A DNA stretch of 19,136 nt from Ruminococcaceae bacterium UBA6842 (GCA_002451855.1 DKDS01000026.1:9697-28832); one strand, 5' to 3'. Positions 7,917-17,241 are shown, counted from the stretch's first letter. Notes: generated by a model from the sequence alone, not told the origin. Made by a program: numbers and translations.

Positions 7917-8627
7917 TTATTTAAGTCCCAAAACAGAAAGGGGAGACGCCGGCTGTTCGTTTTTGCATACCTCAAAATGCAAATGGCTCTGGTCGGCACA
8001 CTCGCCCGGCACGGTTGTTACCGTGCCTATGCCGTCGCCTGCGGCGATTTTATCGCCCTTTTTAACCTTTAAATCCTTAACGGCTGAATATTTGGAGGTT
8101 ATTCCGTTGCCGTGGTCTATTGTAACAGTTACGCCGAGAGCGGCGCTTTCCTCTATATTAGCTACCGTTCCGCCGCCGCAGGCACTTATAACCGTACCCT
8201 CCTCGCAGGCAATATCTATGCCTGTGTGTATGCGCATATCGCCGTAGGTTGCGGAATACTGTAATTCCTTTTCACTGTAATTTTTTAATATTTCGCCCTG
8301 CACCGGCATAGTATATACCTGTTCGGCGGGCTTTTCCTCGGAGGAATCCGAAGCCGCGGACGAGGACTGATACGGTTCATCCGAAACGGTTTTGCCGACA
8401 TTTTCACTCGGCTTTTCGGGTGCGGACGGAACCGAGCTTACATCATCCGCTGTGCTTTGCGAAAAAGAAGACTCCTCCTTTGAGCTGCTGTTGCCAATCT
8501 TCCTTTTGCTTATATTAGCCGCCGCAAACCAGGAAGCGCCGCCGATGGCAAGCAGACAGCAGGCTGTAACTATAATAAAAGCGGTATTGCTTTTTTTGGG
8601 TTTAGAGTGATATTCGGAATATTTCAT
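7917..8627 (-). CDS. Membrane-anchored M23/LytM protein, SpoIIQ-like
   Basis: The protein is 236 aa with a short cytoplasmic N-terminus, one transmembrane helix (about 16-38), a Ser/Glu/Pro-rich extracytoplasmic linker (about 45-103) and a C-terminal LytM domain (about 110-236). The M23 zinc/catalytic residues are all present: H134 and D138 in HTGID, H215 and H217 in HLHFE. The stretch LQYSATYGD-MRIHTGID closely resembles the SpoIIQ family, the forespore half of the engulfment-stage SpoIIQ-SpoIIIAH channel. The start at 8627 is preferred over the upstream ATG at 8645 because AAAGGA lies 9 nt before it. Genes with this make-up may also be plain cell-wall endopeptidases. No convincing sporulation sigma-factor promoter was found. 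LytM family is firm, SpoIIQ role is probable. Confidence 0.9.
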   Translation of the reverse strand: MKYSEYHSKPKKSNTAFIIVTACCLLAIGGASWFAAANISKRKIGNSSSKEESSFSQSTADDVSSVPSAPEKPSENVGKTVSDEPYQSSSAASDSSEEKPAEQVYTMPVQGEILKNYSEKELQYSATYGDMRIHTGIDIACEEGTVISACGGGTVANIEESAALGVTVTIDHGNGITSKYSAVKDLKVKKGDKIAAGDGIGTVTTVPGECADQSHLHFEVCKNEQPASPLSVLGLK

Positions 8628-8645
8628 TTCTATCCGTCCTTTCAA

Positions 8646-8909
8646 TTTATGCCGATTTTGTTCGCTTTATTATTATTGGACAATTATACACACTATATTC
8701 CCTAAAAATTTAAAATCAGTTCACAGAAAAGAAAAAATTATAATTTATTATATAATCGTACCGAAAAGGGAGCCGCACCCGATTTGGTATACTTTCTCTT
8801 CAAAAGAGAAGTTCTCTCCTCAAACCCCTTAAAAGTGGAAAAGAGCCGTTTATACGGCTCTTTTTCACTTTTATGCGCAAAAAACAGACTGCCGACGCAG
8901 TGTGTTTTT
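8646..8909. other. 264-bp AT-rich intergenic region with several hairpins
   Basis: The left part holds the upstream region of the LytM gene, with a TATAAT on the minus strand at 8683-8688 but no good -35 box. The middle (8738-8760) is almost pure A/T. A small 7-bp stem lies at 8794-8800/8804-8810. The right end holds two terminator-like hairpins, listed separately. No convincing coding gene was found; an 18-codon plus-strand reading frame at 8648 has no ribosome site. Confidence 0.6.
8831..8872. terminator. Long second hairpin downstream of ung
   Basis: Two 18-nt arms (8831-8848 and 8855-8872) pair with one G-T mismatch around a 6-nt loop, with core AAAAGAGCCG. T-rich flanks occur on both strands, so it could work in either direction. 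It lies just beyond the ung terminator and may be a backup terminator, or the end of a plus-strand transcript from the intergenic region. Confidence 0.65.
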
Positions 8910-8910
8910 T
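8879..8910 (-). terminator. Intrinsic terminator of ung
   Basis: The arms 8879-8892 and 8897-8910 pair with one mismatch around a 4-nt loop. On the minus strand the stem ends in a run of six T. The stem starts at the ung stop codon itself. Confidence 0.8.
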
Positions 8911-9578
8911 TATATATTATTCCATTCTATTTTTGACAGTCCGTTTTGCTCTAAAATTTCATTTGTTTTAGAAAAATGACGGCATCCGAAAAAGCCTCTG
9001 TAAGCCGAAAGCGGGCTCGGATGAACGGTAATAAGCTTTTTGTGAATAGGATTGGTGATTATTCTTGCCTTTCTCTCGGCATTTGCGCCCCAAAGCAAAA
9101 ACACAACGGGAGTTTCCTTTTTGTTAAGCTCGGATATAACACGGTCGGTGAAAATTTCCCAGCCCTTGTCCTTATGGCTGTTGGGGCTTCCGGCTCTTAC
9201 CGTAAGCACTGTGTTAAGCAAAAGTATGCCCTGCCTTGCCCATCCGGTCAATTCTCCGTAGGGCGGCATTGTAACGCCTGTATCGTCCGTTATTTCCTTG
9301 TATATATTTACAAGCGACGGCGGAAGCGCGACCCCCTTTTTAACCGAAAAGCAAAGTCCGTGCGCCTGACCCGGACCGTGATATGGGTCCTGACCGATTA
9401 TACAAACCTTTGTGTCCGAAAACGGGGTGTATTTAAGCGCGTTGAATATGTCGTGCATATCAGGATAAATGCGGCGGGTAGAATATTCTTCCTTTAAAAA
9501 GTTGTGCAGCTGTCTGTAATACGGCTTTTCCCATTCGTCCTTAAGTATGCCGTCCCAATCGTTGTTAAGCCTTACCAT
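8910..9578 (-). CDS. ung: Uracil-DNA glycosylase
   Basis: The enzyme removes uracil from DNA as the first step of base excision repair. It is 222 aa, normal for family 1 UDG. The catalytic water-activating loop GQDPYHG carries D64. The sequence LPPSLVNIYKEI, the GELTGWARQGILLLN segment and the HPSPLSAYRGFFG minor-groove loop with H186 are all intact. AGGGGA lies 8 nt before the ATG. The gene starts 12 nt after the stop of the XRE regulator gene, so the two probably share one transcript. Two hairpins follow. Confidence 0.98.
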   Translation of the reverse strand: MVRLNNDWDGILKDEWEKPYYRQLHNFLKEEYSTRRIYPDMHDIFNALKYTPFSDTKVCIIGQDPYHGPGQAHGLCFSVKKGVALPPSLVNIYKEITDDTGVTMPPYGELTGWARQGILLLNTVLTVRAGSPNSHKDKGWEIFTDRVISELNKKETPVVFLLWGANAERKARIITNPIHKKLITVHPSPLSAYRGFFGCRHFSKTNEILEQNGLSKIEWNNI

Positions 9579-9590
9579 AAATCCGTTCCC

Positions 9591-10163
9591 CTATTTAACA
9601 AGCTTGCGCCAAAGCAAAACCGCAATCTGAAGCGGAATTCCCGCGGCGAGTATTATCCATATATTATAGCTGAAAAACTGGAGACAGAAGCACAGCAGTA
9701 TCGACCACACAAGCGAGGATATAAGCAAAAACAAAAATCTGCTTTTGTGCCACACAACATCAAATACAATAGCCACAATAAGCGATATGGGAACGGACCA
9801 ACAAAATACCATCCACACGCCCTTTTTAAGCGCAATATCAAAAGCGATATAGAGTATTGTAGATGTAAGCCACACCGCAAGCACCGACAAAAGGGTTATA
9901 ATTCTGCGGCGGCTTCGCACTGCCGGAGTGGGGTCCTTTGCTTTTACCGCCTTTTCGTCCCCCGTAAGATAATCAAGACTTACCCCGTAAAGCCTGCTTA
10001 GCCGATACAGAACCTCTATACCGGGCAAGGACTCGCCCTGTTCCCACTTTGACACCGCCTTATCGGAATAATTGAGCTTTTCAGCGACTTCAAGCTGGGT
10101 AAGCTTATTTTGTTTTCTTAAATCAGATAAATTTTTTGCGATAATTAAATTCAAATTTTCCAT
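9591..10163 (-). CDS. Membrane-anchored XRE-family transcriptional regulator
   Basis: The protein is 190 aa from the ATG at 10163. Residues about 6-66 form a Cro/C1-type HTH (NLSDLRKQNKLTQLEVAEKLNYSDKAVSKWEQG). After a short basic linker (RSRRR) come about four hydrophobic helices (88-110, 115-137, 142-165, 167-186), so the HTH would sit at the inner face of the membrane. The signal and targets are unknown. The ATG comes only 6 nt after a consensus -10 box and has no Shine-Dalgarno sequence, so the message is probably leaderless. An in-frame start 10 codons upstream (10193) would overlap the promoter and is rejected. ung follows 12 nt downstream, which may be a genuine regulatory link or only shared transcription. 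Confidence 0.9.
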   Translation of the reverse strand: MENLNLIIAKNLSDLRKQNKLTQLEVAEKLNYSDKAVSKWEQGESLPGIEVLYRLSRLYGVSLDYLTGDEKAVKAKDPTPAVRSRRRIITLLSVLAVWLTSTILYIAFDIALKKGVWMVFCWSVPISLIVAIVFDVVWHKSRFLFLLISSLVWSILLCFCLQFFSYNIWIILAAGIPLQIAVLLWRKLVK

Positions 10164-10169
10164 AAGCCG

Positions 10170-10198
10170 ATTATAACATATACTTAAAGACAAGTCAA
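10170..10198 (-). promoter_or_regulatory. Sigma-A promoter of the XRE regulator, predicted leaderless
   Basis: TTGACT (10193-10198), a 17-nt spacer and TATAAT (10170-10175) on the minus strand. Only 6 nt (CGGCTT) separate the -10 box from the ATG, so the expected start point is at or next to the A of the ATG. An ACTT-N6-AAGT inverted repeat lies between the boxes and could be an operator for the regulator itself. Confidence 0.82.
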
Positions 10199-10211
10199 AT
10201 AAACTCGGCGT

Positions 10212-11087
10212 TTATATTCCTTCCGAATTAAATTCGGGAATAAATCTTTCGTCCGAGCTTTTGCGTTCCTGTATATACACATTCGAAAAGTCGGTATCAC
10301 ATATATAGGAGAGTACCTTTTCATACTCCCTTTTTGTAACCTGACGGTTAATTACGGGCATATTCTCCGCTCTGCCCGTCGGCAGGTACTGGCTCATTAT
10401 ACTGAAATACGCGCCGGGAGTATTTTTTCTCACCCAGTCGAATACCCGAATTGCCTCGTTCGTGCCCTGCGGAAGCAATAAATGCCTTACTATAAGACCC
10501 TTTTGCATAATCCCGTTTTTAAATACGCACACGGGCTGCTGTCTGTATTCCTCCGCAATAGATGCCGCGGCATACTCGGGGTAATTTTCCGCCCCGGAAT
10601 AAATTTTTGCTCTGTCTTCCGTAAGGTATTTCAAATCCGTAAGGTAAATATCGATATATCCCTTAAGCGATTTAACGGCGTTTACCGTGTCGTAGCCGCC
10701 CGTATTATACACAATCGGAATATCGGGCTTATATATATCAAGCGCCCTTATTACCGCATACCAATAATGGCTCGGGGTTACAAGATTTATATTTTCGGCG
10801 CCCTTTTCCTCAAGCTCCTTAAATATATCCGCCAATCTTTCATAGGTTATCGGCTTTCCGAGCCCCATATGAGAGACGCCGTAGTTCTGGCAAAAAGCGC
10901 AGTCAAGATTACAGCCCGAAAAAAAGACCGTGCCGGAGCCGCCCCTGCCGCTTATGCACGGTTCCTCCCAAAAATGCAAAGCAGCCCTTGCCGCTCTCGG
11001 CAGCAAAGGCATTTTACAAAAACCGTTTAAATTTTCGTTGTCGGTTCTGAGAGCGTTACACGCCCTCGGACACAGGCTGCATATCAT
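10212..11087 (-). CDS. Radical SAM protein, PflX-like (COG1313)
   Basis: The protein is 291 aa. The SAM-binding [4Fe-4S] motif is CNLDCAFC (C59, C63, C66), preceded by GTVFFSG, as in glycyl-radical-activase relatives. The N-terminus carries four more cysteines (C3, C6, C10, C24) in a CSLCPRAC...GFC pattern typical of the PflX/COG1313 group. The physiological substrate of this group is not established; activation of a glycyl radical enzyme is only a suggestion from homology. GGAG lies 10 nt before the ATG, inside the end of the exonuclease gene, and the two genes overlap by 32 bp. No obvious terminator follows before the XRE promoter. Confidence 0.92.
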   Translation of the reverse strand: MICSLCPRACNALRTDNENLNGFCKMPLLPRAARAALHFWEEPCISGRGGSGTVFFSGCNLDCAFCQNYGVSHMGLGKPITYERLADIFKELEEKGAENINLVTPSHYWYAVIRALDIYKPDIPIVYNTGGYDTVNAVKSLKGYIDIYLTDLKYLTEDRAKIYSGAENYPEYAAASIAEEYRQQPVCVFKNGIMQKGLIVRHLLLPQGTNEAIRVFDWVRKNTPGAYFSIMSQYLPTGRAENMPVINRQVTKREYEKVLSYICDTDFSNVYIQERKSSDERFIPEFNSEGI

Positions 11088-11951
11088 TTTCGCATTTCTC
11101 CGCTTTAGGCTTTATTTCGCATATGCGGCGGCGCACCTTTAAATCGTCGTAGGTCTTCTTAAAGGTAACCCTTCCGCAGAAGCGGCGGCCGCAGGAGGGA
11201 CACTCGAATCTCGCCGCAAACCAACGGTTGCGGTAACGCCATTTTGAAGTCCGTTTTGCCTTTTCGCCGCATTTATCGCACTTGAATTCAAGCTGTCTTT
11301 TCTCTATTCGTTCGTCCTTAATATCCGAAATACAGTAAGGCTTGAACCTAAGCCGCTTATAAAATTCCGGATCGGCGGTATCCCTTACAAGCGCCGAAAA
11401 TCTTTCCCTGTTATAGCACCGTTTAAGAAGCGCGGCGCAAAGCAGGCTGTCGTCACGCGCGGTATGAAGTTCAAGTCCCTCATAGGTCACGCCGAGCTTT
11501 TCCGCCGCCGCAGAAAGGGAAATCTGATTTTTGTCCTCATACCCCATAAGTCTTAACTCGCCCTGAACAAAGTGCTGTAAATCAAGATATTTTCCTATGG
11601 TAAAAGTTTTGCCGTTTAAAAGGAAATCCTCGTTTTCCTTAATTGAATAAAGGTCGGAATCGCTCCATGTCATAGTAACGGTATCGCCTGCCGCCCACCG
11701 GTCATAATCCTCAACCGCGTCCTCAAACGGAACGCCCGCAAGCATTTTTTCCGTGGTAATACCGGTAAGACCGGCAAATCTGCCAGATACCTTTTTTGAA
11801 AATGAGGATCTGACAGTTTTAAGGAATGTATCCTTAATGTTAAAAGCCTCGTCCAGCTTTACGGCGCCTATCTGCAAAATCTGATTGATAAATCTTTTGT
11901 ATTTTACCGAATATGCGCTGTCCCACTCAAGGTCAAGAATAATATACTCCA

Positions 11952-11952
<1 letters not shown>
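11056..11952 (-). CDS. DEDDh-type 3'-5' exonuclease with C-terminal zinc ribbon
   Basis: The protein is 298 aa. The N-terminal exonuclease fold has DLEW (D7, E9), a likely middle Asp in WSDSD (D98 or D100) and HTARDD near the end (H163, D168), which together give a DEDDh active site. The nucleic acid could be RNA or DNA; relatives resemble the ERI1/KapD type. Residues about 222-262 form a zinc ribbon with C225, C228, C251 and C254 and many Arg/Lys/aromatic residues around it, probably for binding nucleic acid. The basic tail continues to the end. The start ATG shares one base with the typA stop (TAATG), and the radical SAM gene overlaps its end. Coupling to typA hints at a role in RNA or ribosome metabolism. 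Confidence 0.88.
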
Positions 11953-13775
<1,823 letters not shown>

Positions 13776-13808
13776 ATTCTTACTTCCTTTATTTCTGTAC
13801 AAACGAAT

Positions 13809-13837
13809 ATTATACTATACACGGATTTCTTTGTCAA
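13809..13837 (-). promoter_or_regulatory. Perfect consensus sigma-A promoter of typA
   Basis: TTGACA (13832-13837), a 17-nt spacer and TATAAT (13809-13814) on the minus strand match the consensus at all 12 positions. The -35 box overlaps the plsC stop codon (13834-13836). No terminator separates plsC from typA, so read-through from the upstream series could add to this promoter. Confidence 0.9.
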
Positions 13838-14655
13838 CCTGAGCGCATTTCGGCAAGCGCCGCTTCCATTTCGGCGTGTATTATATCACCCAACTCATGC
13901 GTTGCCATATCCTTATATTTTTCATAAGGAATAACATCGAGTACCCTTAGCTCCACCGTGGTATGCCGCAGAAACATTCTCTTAGGAATGGACCTTGTAT
14001 TATTTATAGCGCATACCGCAATATCCGCACCTGCACGGTAGGCGATTTTAAACGAACCGTTCCTGAACGGCAGAAGCTCGCAAGTCTTGCTTGTATAGCC
14101 CTCGGGGAAAAGACCTATCGACGCCTTGCCCGATTTTAATATCCTTGCCGCTTCTATTACCGTTTTTGCCGCCGCCCTGTCGTTTTCACGGTCTATCGGC
14201 AGGCAGTAAAGCCTGTGCATTGCTTTCGCTATAAACGGCATAGCTTTGTATATATCCTTTTTGCCGATAAATCCTAAATTTGAATCGGGAAAAACCGAAA
14301 GCATAATAACAGGGTCGAAATCGTGCTGATGATTGCACACAAACAGCATTCTTTTATCGGGGTCGACTTTTTCGGCTCCCGTAACCTTAACGCTTACCCG
14401 TGTAAGCTTTAAAAGCAGCGGTATCGTTATGTTTGCAAGCCTTCTGAATGCGGCAGTGCCCTTCGGCGGCTTGTTCACATTTGCCGTGGCTATCCATATG
14501 CAGGTTACGGCAAGGTGCAGAATTACAAGACCCAAAAAAAACGCGATAAACAGCACCGGAACCAGCCACCACGAATACGGCTGTCTTAAAATATCAAAAA
14601 AATTGTCAAGCACGGGTATAAGCACGGCGCTTAACACCAAATACACATAAAACAT
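13834..14655 (-). CDS. plsC: 1-acyl-sn-glycerol-3-phosphate acyltransferase
   Basis: The enzyme acylates lysophosphatidic acid to phosphatidic acid in membrane lipid synthesis. It is 273 aa. Hydrophobic segments lie at about residues 3-20 and 28-58. The acyltransferase motif NHQHDFD has H109 and D114 in the H-x4-D spacing, and LFPEGYTSK (FPEG at 183-186) binds the glycerophosphate. AGGAG lies 7 nt before the ATG. It follows the small Cys-rich gene after 10 nt and is the last gene before the typA promoter. A different acyl acceptor is possible, since PlsC-domain proteins vary. Confidence 0.93.
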   Translation of the reverse strand: MFYVYLVLSAVLIPVLDNFFDILRQPYSWWLVPVLFIAFFLGLVILHLAVTCIWIATANVNKPPKGTAAFRRLANITIPLLLKLTRVSVKVTGAEKVDPDKRMLFVCNHQHDFDPVIMLSVFPDSNLGFIGKKDIYKAMPFIAKAMHRLYCLPIDRENDRAAAKTVIEAARILKSGKASIGLFPEGYTSKTCELLPFRNGSFKIAYRAGADIAVCAINNTRSIPKRMFLRHTTVELRVLDVIPYEKYKDMATHELGDIIHAEMEAALAEMRSG

Positions 14656-14665
14656 AATGCCGCTC

Positions 14666-14845
14666 CTAATTTTGCTTTCTTACTATGCCGTATTCATCAT
14701 AAAAGTTGTAATACGGGCAGTTATATGTCTGTGAAGACAAAAATCTCTGCATTTCGTCCTCGTCGAGATTTATTTCACAGTACATACAGTCGCTTTCTTC
14801 GTCATACAAATAGTTGGCACAGCTCTCGCAGGCTGTTTTTTTCAT
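14666..14845 (-). CDS. 59-aa Cys-rich small protein, possibly DUF6472-like
   Basis: The product has five cysteines (C6, C9, C20, C23, C43): CESC and CMYC pairs 14 residues apart, then a single Cys in NCPYY. It is very acidic, with the stretch NLDEDEMQRFL between them. The pairs suggest bound zinc or an Fe-S/rubredoxin-like site. From memory this pattern fits the clostridial DUF6472 group; I could not check this. The ATG at 14845 overlaps the stop of the PF06541 gene as ATGA. A TTG four codons upstream is a less likely start. It is cotranscribed with PF06541 and plsC, which suggests an envelope-related role. Confidence 0.85.
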   Translation of the reverse strand: MKKTACESCANYLYDEESDCMYCEINLDEDEMQRFLSSQTYNCPYYNFYDEYGIVRKQN

Positions 14846-15675
14846 TGCTTTTTCCAATTTGTCGCCTTCTTTTTAAGCGCAACGGCTCTTTCGTAAACTG
14901 CGCTGTAACGCCCGTTTTTAAGATTCGGGAACGCCTTTACTATACGGCGGTGCACAAAATTTCTTTTCTCGAACGCCGCCGAAAATTCCTGCTTTTTCTT
15001 TTCGTATTCCGCCTTAAGCTCGTCTATCTTGGGCTTGTTTTCAACAGCTATTTCGCTGCCCTTTTCCTTTGCGGCAATCGTGGTATCGCTTATGTTTTCA
15101 CCGATTTTATCGGAAATCGCGCGAAGCGCCTTTTCCGCCTCAAGCAACGCTCCGAGCTTTTTCGGCATCTTCGCAAGCTCCGTTACCGTAATTACAAAAT
15201 CGGTAATAAACGCCGCCGCAAAAACCGAAAGAAGTATTATTCCCGGTACAGTGGGCATTTTTACGATAAGCATATATACAAAGCGGTGTACGGCACCCAC
15301 AATAAAGGTTGCCGCAAGTCCCCACAAAACGGTAAACTTTAGGCATATATATCCCTTTATATTAAAGGGCATATCCGAATAGTCCCACCATTTATCGTGG
15401 AAAAACTTTTCAAGCACAAAGCCTGTAACAAATTCAAGGGCGGTTGTAAGCGCGGCGGAACCTAAAAACAGTAAAATAAGATTTCCCTTAAGTCCCCACA
15501 GGGCAGTTACCACAATGAGCATTCCGAAGCCGTAAATCGGACATACGGGACCGTTTAAAAAGCCCCTGTTTACAAACTTTCCCTTATTTACCGCGGCAAA
15601 CGCAACCTCTGAGCACCAGCCCAAAAACGCATATATCAAAAATATCCATGCTGCCTGATATAAATTTTGCGGCAT
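14842..15675 (-). CDS. PF06541 (CmpB/'putative ABC transporter type IV') membrane protein
   Basis: The protein is 277 aa. About five hydrophobic helices fill residues 5-165. The family-typical stretches are FLGWCSEV near the N-terminus, KFVNRGFLNGPVCPIYGFG, and WWDYSDMPFNIKGYICLKF. The last ~110 residues are charged and probably helical, perhaps a coiled coil (LKAEYEKKKQEFSAAFEKR). The family is named after an ABC transporter, but no ATPase gene is nearby, so its transport role is not supported here. A strong AGGAGGAG site sits just before the ATG at 15675, in the gap after the LCP gene. Confidence 0.88.
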   Translation of the reverse strand: MPQNLYQAAWIFLIYAFLGWCSEVAFAAVNKGKFVNRGFLNGPVCPIYGFGMLIVVTALWGLKGNLILLFLGSAALTTALEFVTGFVLEKFFHDKWWDYSDMPFNIKGYICLKFTVLWGLAATFIVGAVHRFVYMLIVKMPTVPGIILLSVFAAAFITDFVITVTELAKMPKKLGALLEAEKALRAISDKIGENISDTTIAAKEKGSEIAVENKPKIDELKAEYEKKKQEFSAAFEKRNFVHRRIVKAFPNLKNGRYSAVYERAVALKKKATNWKKQ

Positions 15676-15689
15676 AATGTCTCCTCCTG

Positions 15690-17213
15690 TCAGTCCATCG
15701 GCGGTCCGTCGTTATCCTCCGGTACAGTCGGGGCGTCCTCCGATTCCGGCTTTGACTCAGGAACGGACTCCGCCGAGGAGGTCTGACTTTCCGTTTTGCT
15801 TTCATCATCGGATGACGCATTGCTCTGCGGCGGTTCGGATGTAACGGTCGATGTTCCCGAACTGCTTTCAGACGGCTTTGACGGTTCGGAGGTTACACCT
15901 GATTCCGTCTTGGATGAAGTAATCTGAGAAGCCGAACTGCTGCTCGAAGACGGCTTTTTGGAGCCTGTCTGCGAAGAATTCCGATTTGCGTACCAATCGT
16001 TCTTTTCAACACCGTTAGCCTCTATATAATCCTCGGGTTTTATATCGTCATAAAAGAAAGCATGAATAAGCTTTTTTGCATAATCTATGTCATAATAAAT
16101 GCAGGAGCCGACGCCGCTTATGCTTTTTGACGGCATCTGATACTCGGTAAGCGGTATGCGGGACTGCTCAAAGGTAGGTGACGAAAGAAGTATATTAAAC
16201 GCAAGGCTTAATATTTCCGAGTATGAAAGAGAAGTTTCACTGCACGGCATAAGCGCCTTTGCAAGCGACATATATTTACCCTTATCAAGCTTTACAGCCT
16301 TATTGAAAAGCTGTTCCATAATATAGCGCTGACGGTCGGTTCTGCCGTAATCGTCGTTTGTACCCTCGAAGTTTTTGGCATGTCTTATTCTTGCGTACGC
16401 CGTAGCCTGTATTCCGTTAAGGTGGTATGTTCCTGCCTTTTTAATATAGTAATTTTCGGGCGAAACACCTTTATTGTAGCAAATTTCTTCAACCGTTCCG
16501 TTAAAGCCGTAATTCACCTTTTTACCGTTTTCATACCCGTAAATATCAAGCTCGCCCTCCATAAGCTGTACATCTACACCGCCGACGGCTTCGATAATAT
16601 CCGACATACCGTAAAAGTTAACCGTAGCGTATTCCGAAATATCAAGCCCAAAGACGGTATTAAGCGTCTTTATCGCAAGCTCGGGACCGCCTTTTGAGTA
16701 TGCGCTGTTGATTTTATTGTATGTGGTCTTTCCGTTATAGGTTATGGGGACTAATGTATCCCTCATTACCGACACAAGCTTTACCTTTTTTGTCTCGGTA
16801 TTAAGGCTCATTATCATAATACTGTCCGACAGACCCTTAAAGGATTTTGGGTCGCGTGTATCTATTCCGAAAAGCGCGATATTTACAACCTTATCGTTAA
16901 TAATGCTTTCAAAGCCTAAGTCGTCGGGATTTTTCGTTATATTGTTATAATTATAATTAAATATTATCCTGAGAGCGCCCACGGCTATCGCCAAAACAAG
17001 CACGACAGAGGTACAGCTTATCATCGTTACACGCTGCCATTTTTTACAGCCTCTCCACCAACGGGTAAATTTGTTCCCCCGTCTTTTCTTTCTGTAACGG
17101 CCTGCCGGAACCTTACTGCTGCTTGAAATATCCTCGAAATCGATTTTTCCGTTGTCGGAAGAGGAATAGATATCGTCTCCGATAAAGTCGAACATATCGT
17201 TATTTTTTTCCAT
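15690..17213 (-). CDS. LytR-CpsA-Psr (LCP) family cell-wall glycopolymer ligase
   Basis: LCP proteins attach teichoic acids or capsular polymers to peptidoglycan from lipid-linked precursors, outside the membrane. It is 507 aa. An ordered-poor cytoplasmic N-terminus (1-60, basic at 41-62) precedes a transmembrane helix (64-84). The LCP domain (about 110-390) has FGIDTRD (D118, R120), SDSIMIMSL, VSVMRDTLV, NKINSAY and YARIRHAKNFEGTNDDYGRTDRQR (R275, R277, R291, R294, R296), the pyrophosphate-binding residues of the family. A Ser/Thr/Pro/Glu-rich tail fills about 412-507 and is probably disordered. The ATG at 17213 is preferred over a GTG two codons upstream; the ribosome site is weak (GGGTG). 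Confidence 0.95.
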   Translation of the reverse strand: MEKNNDMFDFIGDDIYSSSDNGKIDFEDISSSSKVPAGRYRKKRRGNKFTRWWRGCKKWQRVTMISCTSVVLVLAIAVGALRIIFNYNYNNITKNPDDLGFESIINDKVVNIALFGIDTRDPKSFKGLSDSIMIMSLNTETKKVKLVSVMRDTLVPITYNGKTTYNKINSAYSKGGPELAIKTLNTVFGLDISEYATVNFYGMSDIIEAVGGVDVQLMEGELDIYGYENGKKVNYGFNGTVEEICYNKGVSPENYYIKKAGTYHLNGIQATAYARIRHAKNFEGTNDDYGRTDRQRYIMEQLFNKAVKLDKGKYMSLAKALMPCSETSLSYSEILSLAFNILLSSPTFEQSRIPLTEYQMPSKSISGVGSCIYYDIDYAKKLIHAFFYDDIKPEDYIEANGVEKNDWYANRNSSQTGSKKPSSSSSSASQITSSKTESGVTSEPSKPSESSSGTSTVTSEPPQSNASSDDESKTESQTSSAESVPESKPESEDAPTVPEDNDGPPMD

Positions 17214-17241
17214 ATTCACACCCGAAATTTAATATTTTCCG

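Noticed and set aside
8650..8690. Sigma-F-type promoter for the SpoIIQ-like gene
   Set aside because: A GTATA-like element is present, but spacing and the -10 sequence do not fit the consensus. The TATAAT at 8683-8688 lacks a usable -35 box.
8648..8704. 18-codon plus-strand peptide
   Set aside because: No ribosome site, no promoter, and it lies in the leader region of the LytM gene.
14725..15342. 205-codon open frame on the plus strand
   Set aside because: Antisense to the PF06541 gene and part of the Cys-rich gene, both with good start signals. The product is a basic low-quality sequence with no known motif.
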